Source: Clostridium drakei (GTDB lineage Bacteria > Bacillota > Clostridia > Clostridiales > Clostridiaceae). Taken from it: a stretch of 64,000 bases of DNA. Location: the NCBI RefSeq assembly GCF_000633595.2, contig NZ_JIBU02000001.1:145610-209609 (forward strand), in the 5' to 3' direction. The notes below the pieces were generated by a model. The model was not told the origin of the DNA and made no database searches. It saw nothing but the letters and a program-made list of their open reading frames with translations. The translations under genes were made by a program, and so were the position numbers. Positions 56,205 to 64,000 of the stretch are shown here, in pieces (within the stretch, counting starts at the first letter, position 1; each line of letters begins with the position of its first letter).

Positions 56205-56317
56205 AAAAAAACAGCTGATTGTGTTAAATGCATAATCAGCTGTTTTAAGTAGTTCTTAATTCAAGTATAGGGATTCTATATAATTTTTGAATTTTAAATC
56301 AATCCTTTCTATTGAAA
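56205..56317 (-). ncRNA. Candidate minus-strand small RNA
   Basis: On the minus strand TTGACA (56347-56352) and TTAAAT (56324-56329) are 17 nt apart, predicting a start near 56317. The RNA then has a hairpin CTTTC-AATA-GAAAG, a second with AATTCAA/TTGAATT enclosing TATAG/CTATA, and ends at the terminator hairpin 56209-56244 with a run of seven T. No open frame. Length about 113 nt. Confidence 0.55.
56209..56248. terminator. Bidirectional terminator: chemoreceptor gene and minus-strand RNA
   Basis: AAACAGCTGATT / AATCAGCTGTTT, 12-bp perfect stem, 13-nt loop. Plus side is followed by T only briefly; the minus side has seven T, so it suits the minus transcript better. Confidence 0.8.
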
Positions 56318-56423
56318 GATATAATTTAAATAGTACCCATAAATATTGTCAAAAATTTTTTATTTAAATATTAAAAGAAGAGAAAATATCATATATTCGG
56401 GGAAAGAGTTTTAAACAAATCAT

Positions 56424-56464
56424 ATTAAGAACTACTAACAGCAATATATATAAGCTGTTAATAG
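56424..56464 (+). repeat. Inverted partial copy of the small RNA tail
   Basis: ATTAAGAACTACT at 56424-56436 is the same string that precedes the terminator of the minus-strand RNA (its complement lies at 56247-56259). It is followed by TAACAGC / GCTGTTA (56436-56442, 56454-56460), again as in the RNA tail. Confidence 0.5.
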
Positions 56465-56592
56465 AAATTATATCATAGTGTGGATGAAAGTCAATGATTG
56501 TTAAAGAATTTTTAGAAAATTTTAATAAAAGAAAAAAATAAAAAGCTACAAATCAAATTGCGCTTTTGCAAAAAAAAGTATATAAAATAAAT

Positions 56593-56627
56593 TATGCAAG
56601 ATATAATTCTATGATATATCTTGCATA
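56593..56627 (-). terminator. Terminator downstream of abrB
   Basis: TATGCAAGATATA / TATATCTTGCATA, 13-bp perfect stem, 9-nt loop, T-rich on the minus side further down. Confidence 0.7.
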
Positions 56628-56634
56628 GCTTGGC

Positions 56635-56880
56635 TTATATGGATTTTTTTAATTCTTCGAAACAATGCTTGCAAATATTTTTACCTTTGTAGTTTACTAC
56701 ATCTTTAGCATCACCACAGAACATGCAAGAAGGATTATATTTTTTTAATATAATATGATTTCCTTCTACATATATTCCTAAAGGATCTTTAATAGCAATA
56801 TCAAGAGTTCTTCTTAATTCTATAGGTAAAACTATTCTTCCAAGCTCATCAACTTTTCTTACAATTCCTGTTGACTTCAT
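56635..56880 (-). CDS. abrB: AbrB/SpoVT-type transition-state regulator with C-terminal zinc ribbon
   Basis: 81 residues. N-terminal swapped-hairpin DNA-binding domain (STGIVRKVDELGRIVLPIEL), then a C-terminal CxxC...CxxC set (Cys52, 55, 70, 73 in SCMFCGD and NICKHC) suited to zinc. AbrB-type proteins repress post-exponential genes and influence sporulation and solvent formation in clostridia. AGGAGGAAAAAA precedes ATG. Its promoter region carries a perfect inverted repeat, suggesting autoregulation. Confidence 0.93.
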   Translation of the reverse strand: MKSTGIVRKVDELGRIVLPIELRRTLDIAIKDPLGIYVEGNHIILKKYNPSCMFCGDAKDVVNYKGKNICKHCFEELKKSI

Positions 56881-56919
56881 TTTTTTCCTCCTAAAACAAA
56901 ATTCGACTTTTATTACTTA

Positions 56920-56949
56920 AATAATAACACTAATGTTATTATTAGTCAA
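56920..56949 (-). promoter_or_regulatory. abrB promoter with embedded operator
   Basis: On the minus strand TTGACT (56944-56949), 17-nt spacer, TATTAT (56921-56926). The perfect inverted repeat AATAATAACA / TGTTATTATT (56920-56929, 56934-56943) fills the spacer and covers the -10. Confidence 0.65.
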
Positions 56950-57284
56950 TGGGAAAATGCATTTTTTCTAATAAATATAAAATTATAAAAAAAATATGGA
57001 AAAAATTTCATTAAACAAAAATAAAACATGAAAAATGTAAAAAAAGTATGTTTCACGGAGTTTAGGAAACTATAAGTTATTTATTACATAAAGATAAGAA
57101 TAGATAAAGCTTTAAAATATTAAGAAACGAAAGTTTGTTTAAATATTAGCAGTGAAATATAAATTGTTCAAATATAAATAAATATGCTATACTATTACTG
57201 TGCTAATAGCAGTAAATATGTTGCTAGCATAGAATAAAGTATAACATTATTATAAAAATGAAAAATTATAGAAGGAGAAGAAAT
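56950..57284. other. Leader region of fbp
   Basis: About 330 nt without a gene. Short inverted repeats near the gene (TTACTG/CAGTAA at 57197-57217) may be regulatory. GAAGGAGAAG at 57271-57280 is the ribosome site. No riboswitch recognised. Confidence 0.4.
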
Positions 57285-59285
57285 ATGATTTTCTATGATG
57301 AAGATAATTTAGAAATAATAGAAAAAGATCTTAGATATCTTCAGTTACTTTCTAATCAATATCCAACTATATCAAGTGCAAGTACAGAAATTATAAATTT
57401 ACAGGCTATTTTAAATTTACCAAAAGGAACAGAGCACTTTATAAGTGATATACATGGAGAATATGAATCTTTTACCCATATGCTGAAAAATGCTTCAGGA
57501 GTTATTAAAAGAAAAATAGATGATGTTTTTGGTAATTCTTTAAGGGAAAAACAAAAAGCTGCTTTAGCTACTATTATTTATTATCCAGAACAAAAGCTGG
57601 AGTTGATAAAACAAACAGAGGTTAATGCAGAAGATTGGTATAAAATTACTTTATATCAACTTATTGAATTATGTAAAAATATATGTTCGAAATATACAAG
57701 ATCAAAAGTGAGAAAAGCTCTGCCTCAAGATTTTGCATATATAATAGAAGAATTACTTCATGAGCAAGAAGATGGAGCGGACAAACATGCATACTATAAT
57801 GGAATTATAAAAACTATAATAGATATAGATAGAGCTGGAGAATTTATTATAGCTATATCCAAAGTTATACAAAATTTAGTAGTAGATAGACTTCATATTA
57901 TAGGTGATATTTATGATAGAGGTCCTGGTGCTGATATTATTATGGAAGCCCTAATAAAACATCATTCTGTAGATATTCAATGGGGAAACCATGACATATT
58001 GTGGATGGGGGCAGCAGCAGGATGTGAAGCTTGTATATGTAATGTTCTTAGAATATCTTTAAGATATGCTAATTTAAGAACTATTGAAGATGGATATGGA
58101 ATTAATTTATTACCACTTGCTACTTATTCTATGGAATTTTATGAAAAAGATGAATGCAAAGGTTTTAAACCTAGAACTTTAGATAAAGATATAAGTAATA
58201 ATGAGCTAAATCTTTTAGCAAAAATGCACAAAGCAATTTCAATAATTCAATTTAAAGTGGAAGGCAGTATTGTTAAGAAACATCCAGAATTTCAGATGGA
58301 TGATAGGATGCTATTAGATAAAATAAATATAGAAACAGGAGAAATAAATTTATATGGAAAAACATATAAGTTAAATGATACTACATTCCCGACTATAGAT
58401 TGGAAAAATCCTTACGAGTTAACAGATGGAGAGAGAGAACTGATAAATAAGTTAACCCGTTCCTTCGTAAATAGTGAAAAGCTTCAAAAGCATATTAAAT
58501 TTTTGTATAGTAAAGGAAACATGTATTTAGCATATAATTCTAACCTTTTATACCATGGATGTATTCCATTAAATGAAAATGGAAGTTTTAAAGAGGTTAA
58601 AATAGGAAATATAAAATATAGTGGAAAAGCTTTGCTGGATAGATTTGATCGTGTAGCAAGAGATTCGTTCTTCTTTAAAAATGATATAGAACTTAAAAAT
58701 TATGGTATGGATATGATGTGGTATTTATGGTGCGGTCCAAACTCACCGGTCTTTGGAAAAAAGAGAATGACTACATTTGAAAGATATTTTATAAATGATA
58801 AAGATACACATTATGAAGAGAAAAATCATTATTATAAATACAGAGATAATGAAAAGATATGCAAGAATATTTTAGCTGAATTCAATTTAGATCCTGATAA
58901 CTCACATATTGTTAATGGACATATACCAGTTAAGACAAAAGAAGGGGAAAGTCCTATAAAAGCTAATGGAAGACTTCTTGTAATAGACGGTGGATTTTGT
59001 AAAGCATATCAACCACAAACTGGAATAGCAGGATATACATTGATTTATAACTCATATGGATTACTTTTAACATCTCATGAACCTTTTGCGGCTATAAAGG
59101 ATGCTGTTAAAAATGATAAGGATATTTTGTCATCTACTATAATTTTAGAACATGTAGCTAGTAGAAAACGAGTAGCAGATACTGATAAAGGATTGGAGCT
59201 TAAGAGTCAAGTGAAGGATTTGGAAAAGCTGCTTATAGCTTATAGAAAGGGTTTAATTAAAGAAGGATATGAATCAAAGTGGTGA
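57285..59285 (+). CDS. fbp: Fructose-1,6-bisphosphatase, class III
   Basis: 666 residues, normal for the Firmicute class III enzyme. Metallophosphoesterase motifs: [40 protein letters not shown] and the late [14 protein letters not shown]. Hydrolyses fructose-1,6-bisphosphate in gluconeogenesis. ATG at 57285 is chosen (5 nt after GAAGGAGAAG) over an ATG at 57258. Confidence 0.95.
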   Translation: MIFYDEDNLEIIEKDLRYLQLLSNQYPTISSASTEIINLQAILNLPKGTEHFISDIHGEYESFTHMLKNASGVIKRKIDDVFGNSLREKQKAALATIIYYPEQKLELIKQTEVNAEDWYKITLYQLIELCKNICSKYTRSKVRKALPQDFAYIIEELLHEQEDGADKHAYYNGIIKTIIDIDRAGEFIIAISKVIQNLVVDRLHIIGDIYDRGPGADIIMEALIKHHSVDIQWGNHDILWMGAAAGCEACICNVLRISLRYANLRTIEDGYGINLLPLATYSMEFYEKDECKGFKPRTLDKDISNNELNLLAKMHKAISIIQFKVEGSIVKKHPEFQMDDRMLLDKINIETGEINLYGKTYKLNDTTFPTIDWKNPYELTDGERELINKLTRSFVNSEKLQKHIKFLYSKGNMYLAYNSNLLYHGCIPLNENGSFKEVKIGNIKYSGKALLDRFDRVARDSFFFKNDIELKNYGMDMMWYLWCGPNSPVFGKKRMTTFERYFINDKDTHYEEKNHYYKYRDNEKICKNILAEFNLDPDNSHIVNGHIPVKTKEGESPIKANGRLLVIDGGFCKAYQPQTGIAGYTLIYNSYGLLLTSHEPFAAIKDAVKNDKDILSSTIILEHVASRKRVADTDKGLELKSQVKDLEKLLIAYRKGLIKEGYESKW

Positions 59286-59312
59286 AAATTTTAATTTCAC
59301 CACTTATTATTT
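59277..59312. terminator. Terminator overlapping the fbp stop, shared with cls
   Basis: AAGTGGTGAAA / TTTCACCACTT, 11-bp perfect stem containing the fbp stop codon, then T-rich DNA. Lies between convergent fbp and cls. Confidence 0.8.
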
Positions 59313-59323
59313 TTGAAGATGTC

Positions 59324-60748
59324 TTACATTAGAGATGAAAAAATTCTGCAAAATGCTTCGAATGCTTTTGTATAAGGGGAAAGATTGTTGAAATAGTCTA
59401 ATGTGATTCTCTTGCTTTTTTTCAAATCTTCAAAGAATAAAGTCTCAAGTTCTTCCGTAGTCTCCTCATCATAAATTACAGCATTAATTTCATAATTTAA
59501 TTCATAACTTCGAATATCCATGTTAGCAGTGCCTATTGTGCACATTTTACCATCTATAGATGTAGTTTTTGCATGTACAAAATTATGTTTATCATAAAAG
59601 TACAATCTTACTCCGTTCTTTACTAGGTCTTCTAAATAAGTTCTTGAAGCATAGTGAACTAAAATGTGATCATATTTGCCAGGAAAAAGTATATGAACAT
59701 CAACTCCACTTAAGGAAGCTACTTTTAGAGCATTTAAAATGCTTTCACTTGGTATAAAATATGGAGTAGTAATGTAAATATGATCTTTTGCTAAAGATAT
59801 CATTTTGAGTACGGCTTGCTCAATTGCTGGAAATTCAGAATCAGGACCACTTTTTATTAATTGCATTAATTTTTTATTATTATTTTCTGTAGATGGAAAA
59901 AATTCTTCGAAGTTATCATCATAATAGAAAAGTTCTTTGTTAGCTTCTTTTATAGTAGCAAAATCGTCTAAAAATACAGCTTGAAGCCCCAGAACAAAAT
60001 CACCATTGACCATTATATGAGTATCTCTCCAATATCCATATTTGCTTTTGCCTATATATTCATCACCTATATTAATACCTCCTACAAAACCAACCCTTCC
60101 ATCTATTACTACAATTTTTCTATGATTTCTGTAATTTATTTGTGTATTAATATGACGCAGGATAGGAGCTAAAAAATAGGAATATTGAACTACATCTACT
60201 CCTGCATCCTTTAAGTCTTGTATGTATTTCTTTTTTATTCTTATGCAACCAACTCTGTCGAGAATAAATCGAACTTTAACACCCTCCAAAGACTTTTTTA
60301 TAAGTATATCTTTTATTTCATTTCCTATTGTATCGCTTTTTACTATATAGTATTCTAGATGAATATGATTATTAGCCTTTAACAATTCATCTTTTAGTGA
60401 TTTGAACTTTTCACTGCCATCTTTAAAGATTTTGATTGTATTGTTTGTAAAAAGTGGAGATTCACTATTTTTAGAGAGAAGTTCTATTAAGGATGAATAA
60501 CTATTATCTTTTATATCTTTTGATGCTTCATAAATTAACTCTTCTATATTGATGTTTGTTTCATTGTGTAATTTGTGTTTTTTCCAATTTCTTCCTAAAA
60601 AAATATACAAAACCAATCCGCAAGGTGGCAGCGCAATAAAAATTAGCAGCCATGCAATAGTTTTTTCGGGATTTTTTCTTTCAAGTACTATAAGTATTAT
60701 AGAAACTATAGCATTTATAATAAATAGTAGAGATAAAGTTGATCTCAA
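59324..60748 (-). CDS. cls: Cardiolipin synthase
   Basis: 474 residues. Two N-terminal membrane helices (LLFIINAIVSIILIVLE; WLLIFIALPPCGLVLYIFLG) and two phospholipase D motifs: NHRKIVVIDGRVGFVGG and VHAKTTSIDGKMCTIGTAN. Joins two phosphatidylglycerols to cardiolipin and glycerol at the membrane. TTG start (minus strand) with AGGAGGTAG 5-6 nt upstream. Confidence 0.94.
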   Translation of the reverse strand: MRSTLSLLFIINAIVSIILIVLERKNPEKTIAWLLIFIALPPCGLVLYIFLGRNWKKHKLHNETNINIEELIYEASKDIKDNSYSSLIELLSKNSESPLFTNNTIKIFKDGSEKFKSLKDELLKANNHIHLEYYIVKSDTIGNEIKDILIKKSLEGVKVRFILDRVGCIRIKKKYIQDLKDAGVDVVQYSYFLAPILRHINTQINYRNHRKIVVIDGRVGFVGGINIGDEYIGKSKYGYWRDTHIMVNGDFVLGLQAVFLDDFATIKEANKELFYYDDNFEEFFPSTENNNKKLMQLIKSGPDSEFPAIEQAVLKMISLAKDHIYITTPYFIPSESILNALKVASLSGVDVHILFPGKYDHILVHYASRTYLEDLVKNGVRLYFYDKHNFVHAKTTSIDGKMCTIGTANMDIRSYELNYEINAVIYDEETTEELETLFFEDLKKSKRITLDYFNNLSPYTKAFEAFCRIFSSLM

Positions 60749-60949
60749 ATGTACTACCTCCTATAAAAATAATGTTTTGTAAAAATATAAAATTTATTTA
60801 AATTATAACATATTTTTATTTGACAAATTACAAGTTTGATATATACTTATAAAATAAATAAAGAATTCGTTGCAAACTATAGAATATTTTATATTTATAG
60901 AATATACTTAATATAACGATTTATATAACAGTTTGAAAGGGTGATATAT

Positions 60950-61057
60950 ATGGATTTTGGAAAAATAATATATTATTCAGCACTTCCTGTATTTTCTATA
61001 TTATTTATATTTTTGTTAATAGTACTTATTAGGACTATTATGAAAAATAAAAAGTAG
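60950..61057 (+). CDS. 35-residue single-helix membrane protein
   Basis: Starts MDFGKIIYYS, then a hydrophobic helix LPVFSILFIFLLIVLI and the basic tail RTIMKNKK. GAAAGGGTGAT lies 7-9 nt before ATG. Stands alone, about 200 nt upstream of (divergent from) cls. Small membrane proteins of this shape often modulate transporters or kinases; nothing in the sequence shows the partner. Confidence 0.6.
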   Translation: MDFGKIIYYSALPVFSILFIFLLIVLIRTIMKNKK

Positions 61058-61446
61058 CACAGTGCGTATGCTTGGTGCCGTGTTGAAATGGAATGGATAC
61101 TTATTTTATATTAATTAAAATTTAATTTTACAATTAATATAAAAATATTCTATAAATGAAATTATTATTCCTTTAAAATTCAGAAAATTTAATAAGTTTT
61201 CTGAATTTTAAAGAAATAATTATATTAACTATACACAAAATTTTATTATTGTATTTTTTTAATCAAACTGCACTATTAAGAAATTAAAAACATATATTTT
61301 TATTATAGCATTTAACATAAAATATATGTGTTGAAATAGAAAAATTCATAATTTTTCAAAGTGTAATACTTTTAAGCCTATGGTATAATTTAAGTATAAA
61401 TTGATGAATCAATTAAAATGATTTTTAAGTATTAGGAGGGGAAAAT
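61058..61446. other. Intergenic region with long perfect hairpin
   Basis: About 390 nt, no gene seen. A 17-bp perfect stem (61171-61187 with 61197-61213, arm CTTTAAAATTCAGAAAA) has a 9-nt loop and no T-run. A second, smaller hairpin GAAAAATT/AATTTTTC lies at 61339-61357. Confidence 0.5.
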
Positions 61447-61842
61447 TTGCTAAAGTGTGAAATCTGCGGTAGACAAGCGGATAAGCATCATATAGTTTAC
61501 AGAAGCCAGGGAGGAATTGACTTTCCACTAAATTTTAAGTATCTTTGTCATGAACATCATAGAGGTAAGGAAGGACCACATAAAAATAGAAAGTTAGATT
61601 TGCAATATAAGCTGGAGCTTCAAAAAAATTTAGAAATGTTGCTACACAAAGATTTTTATATTTTAGATGAATTGGTTGATTTACTTCATATAAATAAAGG
61701 TATGCTAAAAAGAATTTTTAAGGAATATAAATTATACAAAGAGGGATACAAAAAGTCTGATATAATATATAGACTTATGGGAAAGAAGGTTTATACTAAA
61801 TATATGCTAGAGGAATATTGCGATTTTATAGCGAATTTTTAG
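61447..61842 (+). CDS. HNH-type endonuclease-like protein with helical C-terminus
   Basis: 131 residues. A zinc-finger HNH core: CEICGRQADKHHIVYRSQGG (Cys4, Cys7, His15), DFPLNFKYLCHEHHRG (Asn29, Cys34, His37/38). The C-terminal half (about 60-131) resembles a helix-turn-helix (LVDLLHINKGMLKRIFKEYK). Such proteins are widespread in clostridia; whether this one cuts DNA is unknown. TTG start after AGGAGGGG. Confidence 0.8.
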   Translation: MLKCEICGRQADKHHIVYRSQGGIDFPLNFKYLCHEHHRGKEGPHKNRKLDLQYKLELQKNLEMLLHKDFYILDELVDLLHINKGMLKRIFKEYKLYKEGYKKSDIIYRLMGKKVYTKYMLEEYCDFIANF

Positions 61843-61874
61843 TATGTGAATAAAAAGTTAATTTACAAATGAGG

Positions 61875-61915
61875 AATGGCAAGTGATAGCTAATTTACAT
61901 CACTTGTCATTTTAT
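61875..61915 (+). terminator. Terminator after the HNH gene
   Basis: AATGGCAAGTGAT / ATCACTTGTCATT, 13 pairs with one G-U, 11-nt loop, then TTTATAT. Confidence 0.75.
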
Positions 61916-62180
61916 ATAATTTGTAGTATATTATATTAAAATAGTAGAGTTACTAATTAATAAAGGTTATTTTTAAATAAAAATTTTATTTTTATAAACT
62001 TATTCTTAAATATACTGAATAGATCAAGTATAACTTGATTGAGGTAAAATTTATTCTGCGGTTACTGAACAAATTTAATTTTGTATAAATATTAAAATAA
62101 AATTTTATACGTTAGCACCAGCTGAATGGGTTTTTATATCCTCTTAAAAGTAAAATATGAAAAAAGAAGGGGGCTTAAAA
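61916..62180. other. Intergenic stretch
   Basis: No gene. ATCAAGTATAACTTGAT at 62024-62040 is a short palindrome. The segment around 62040-62140 has more G+C than its surroundings but I cannot fold it into a known RNA. AAGGGGGC precedes the next start. Confidence 0.35.
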
Positions 62181-62369
62181 ATGAAAGAAGATATATTAAT
62201 GCTTTTGAATTTAAAGGAAATTAGTGACATTATAAAGGGATTAAAAATTGCAGAAAGTTATATTAGTTCCAGTAGCATAAAGGTTGATGAAGATTTACAA
62301 AAAAATATAATAGATATGTTAAAGAAATTAGAATATGTGGAGCATGAGTATTCTAATAAATCGGATTAA
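62181..62369 (+). CDS. Small helical protein
   Basis: 62 residues, acidic and helical (KEDILMLLNLKEISDIIKGL, then KKLEYVEHEYSNKSD). ATG at 62181 with AAGGGGGCTT upstream is preferred to ATG at 62157. No family recognised. Confidence 0.6.
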   Translation: MKEDILMLLNLKEISDIIKGLKIAESYISSSSIKVDEDLQKNIIDMLKKLEYVEHEYSNKSD

Positions 62370-62494
62370 TTATTGAAATAGTTTTTATCCAATAAGTTAT
62401 GAAGTGTAATTGCATAAAGTCCTAATATGCATTTTTATTATATTATGAGGTAATAATAATTAATGAAAAATGTATGTAAGGGGGAATTAAGTTA

Positions 62495-62689
62495 ATGGAT
62501 AAGTTTAAGCTAGAAGATATAAAGGATGTTCATGTAGGACACGTTCCAGCAGCTAAAAAAGGGATAATAGATAGTCTTATGGGAAAGGATCTTTTAAAAG
62601 AAAGTGTATCATTAGAGCACATGTCTTCGTATAAACAAGGCCATCAGTTAGGAACTGAAATTGAAAACTTGTTAAAAGGATATGAGTAG
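62495..62689 (+). CDS. Small protein of 64 residues
   Basis: Starts MDKFKLEDIKDVHVGHVPAA; contains HMSSYKQGHQLGTEIENLLK. AGGGGGAATT lies about 8 nt before ATG. No membrane helix or signal. I do not recognise a family. A terminator follows at 62759. Confidence 0.6.
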   Translation: MDKFKLEDIKDVHVGHVPAAKKGIIDSLMGKDLLKESVSLEHMSSYKQGHQLGTEIENLLKGYE

Positions 62690-62758
62690 GATTAGTAAAT
62701 ATTATATTATGAAATTTTTTACTTAAAACTATTATTCTTTTAGAATCAAAAAAATTAG

Positions 62759-62808
62759 AAGGGTTAATACTGAAATTAGAATTAATTTTAGTATTAACCC
62801 TTATTTTT
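62759..62808 (+). terminator. Terminator after the 64-residue protein gene
   Basis: AAGGGTTAATACT / AGTATTAACCCTT, 13-bp perfect core extended by AT pairs, then ATTTTTATT. Confidence 0.85.
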
Positions 62809-62912
62809 ATTAATAAAATATAATTTTATGTAATTTTTTGTAATATTTTAAAATAGCAGTTTATATAATATAAAAAATAAAATAAAAAATTATGTATTGT
62901 AGATAAATAAAG

Positions 62913-62948
62913 AAAAATAGTACAGTTATAAATTCTGTACTATTTTTT
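62913..62948 (+). terminator. Second terminator upstream of pflB
   Basis: AAAAATAGTACAG / CTGTACTATTTTT, 13-bp stem, 9-nt loop, T-run. Two terminators in 200 nt isolate the pflB promoter from upstream transcription. Confidence 0.8.
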
Positions 62949-62983
62949 AAATTATAAATTAGTAAATACAATGAAAAAAGGTA

Positions 62984-63012
62984 TTGATACAGATGATAAA
63001 AAAGTATATAAT
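62984..63012 (+). promoter_or_regulatory. pflB promoter
   Basis: TTGATA (62984-62989), 17-nt spacer, TATAAT (63007-63012), about 75 nt before the start codon. The leader shows no recognised riboswitch. Confidence 0.65.
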
Positions 63013-63087
63013 AGTATTATCAGATAGAACATAAAAGGTAATTAAATTAAAATAAATGTAATAAAATATCGAATAGAAGGAGCGTGT

Positions 63088-64000
63088 ATGGTTATGAAAC
63101 AATGGCAAGGATTTAAATCAGGTATATGGACAGAGGAAATAGACGTAAGAGAATTCATACAAAAAAACTATACAGCATATGAAGGAGATAAAAGTTTTTT
63201 AGAAGCACCAACAGAAAAAACTAATAAGCTTTGGAAAGAAGCAGAAGAGTTAATTATAAAAGAGATCAAAAAAGGAATTATAGATGTTGAAACCAATGAA
63301 ATTTCAGGTATAAATAATTTTAAACCTGGTTATTTAGACAAGCAAAATGAAGTTATAGTAGGATTTCAGACAGATGCACCACTAAAGAGAATAATGAATC
63401 CTTTTGGTGGAATGAGGATGGTAGAACAATCCTTAGAAGAATATGGGTTTAAGATGAATGAAAATATAGAAAATTATTTTAGTAAATATAGAAAAACTCA
63501 TAATCAAGGAGTGTTTGATGCTTATACAGAAGCTACAAGAAAAGCAAGAACAGTGGGACTTCTTACAGGACTTCCAGATGCTTATGGTAGAGGAAGAATA
63601 ATAGGTGATTATAGAAGGATAGCACTTTATGGAATAGACTTTTTAACAGCACAGAAGAAAAAAGATCTAAATGAGCTAGTAGGACCAACTACAGATGAAC
63701 TTATAAGACTTAGAGAAGAAGTATCAATGCAAATTAGAGCTTTAGGTGAAATAAAAGCTATGGCAGCATCTTACAGCATAGATATATCAAAACCAGCATG
63801 TAATGCTGTAGAAGCAGCTCAATTCTTATACTTTGGATATTTAGCAGGAGTAAAAGAAAATAATGGAGCAGCAATGTCTATAGGAAGAAATACTACATTC
63901 TTAGATATATATATAGAAAGAGATTTGAAAAATGGGGTTCTAACAGAAGCAGAAGCACAAGAGATAATAGATCAGCTTGTTATAAAATTAAGGATGGTGA
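63088..64000 (+). CDS. pflB: Formate acetyltransferase (pyruvate formate-lyase), 3' truncated
   Basis: The frame runs off the window end after 304 residues of the usual 740 or so. Seen: [58 protein letters not shown] and [20 protein letters not shown], all typical of PflB. The active-site cysteine pair and the glycyl-radical glycine lie beyond the window. It converts pyruvate and CoA to acetyl-CoA and formate in anaerobic metabolism and needs an activating radical-SAM enzyme. ATG at 63088 spaces best from GAAGGAG; ATG 63094 is the alternative. Confidence 0.95.
   Translation, partial: MVMKQWQGFKSGIWTEEIDVREFIQKNYTAYEGDKSFLEAPTEKTNKLWKEAEELIIKEIKKGIIDVETNEISGINNFKPGYLDKQNEVIVGFQTDAPLKRIMNPFGGMRMVEQSLEEYGFKMNENIENYFSKYRKTHNQGVFDAYTEATRKARTVGLLTGLPDAYGRGRIIGDYRRIALYGIDFLTAQKKKDLNELVGPTTDELIRLREEVSMQIRALGEIKAMAASYSIDISKPACNAVEAAQFLYFGYLAGVKENNGAAMSIGRNTTFLDIYIERDLKNGVLTEAEAQEIIDQLVIKLRMV

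Noticed and set aside
59569..60172. Plus-strand open frames opposite cls
   Set aside because: They lie wholly within a clear cardiolipin synthase gene on the other strand and show no ribosome sites or family features.
1..64000. CRISPR array or insertion sequence
   Set aside because: No regularly spaced direct repeats with unique spacers and no transposase gene were seen; the only short tandem repeats are at 24358-24672 and 28986-29029.

Overview
The window is about 70-75% A+T, uses AGGAGG-type Shine-Dalgarno sites, many TTG and GTG starts, and carries Spo0E-like and AbrB-type regulators, an oxygen-sensitive pyruvate formate-lyase and an anaerobic (cobalt-early) cobalamin pathway. Together these point to a spore-forming anaerobe of Clostridium sensu stricto. 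I cannot name the species from sequence alone.

Positions 1-19612 hold one long plus-strand tetrapyrrole and corrinoid cluster: cobD (5' end cut off by the window), hemA, a precorrin-2 dehydrogenase, hemC, a cobA-hemD fusion, hemB, hemL, cbiA, cobT, cbiC, cbiD, a GNAT acetyltransferase, cbiE, cbiT, cbiL, cbiF, cbiG, cbiH, cbiK, cbiJ, pduX and cobO. The hem genes make uroporphyrinogen III from glutamyl-tRNA. CobA and the dehydrogenase give sirohydrochlorin, CbiK inserts cobalt, and the Cbi enzymes carry the ring to cobyrinate diamide. PduX, CobD, CobT and CobO serve the side chain, lower ligand and adenosyl steps. cbiB, cbiP, cobU, cobS and any cobalamin riboswitch are not in the window and probably lie upstream.

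Positions 19709-23834 carry a YitT-family membrane protein, a divergent ZnuCB-type metal ABC transporter, a Fur-box-controlled DUF2325/HD-GYP pair and a tRNA-Glu(CUC). Positions 24196-33500 are accessory: a serine-rich membrane protein with 35-residue repeats, two phage genes broken by single-base frameshifts, two related secreted proteins (cohesin/dockerin-like and Big_2), a catalytic-domain-only tyrosine recombinase, Spo0E-like genes, a soluble chemoreceptor, an S51-type peptidase, and two copies of a small structured RNA cassette.

Positions 33584-64000 are mostly core genes in small units: PhoH, a phosphodiester glycosidase-domain protein, two M50-type membrane proteins, trmB, DUF2156, two large chemoreceptors, an SDR enzyme, a response regulator lacking its phosphoacceptor Asp, a GntR/SdpI/DUF1648 group, a CHAP-SH3 cell-wall hydrolase, a nuclease-XPD-type helicase, an HD phosphohydrolase, an L,D-transpeptidase, AbrB, class III FBPase, cardiolipin synthase, an HNH protein and pflB (3' end cut off).

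The least explained signals are non-coding: the duplicated small RNA with a C-rich loop (25418-25557 and 33351-33489), a phased array of four DnaA-box-like 9-mers (44275-44317), a minus-strand small RNA candidate next to abrB (56205-56317), and a long hairpin in the metal-transporter leader (22260-22318). All were found by eye; none has been tested by folding or database search.
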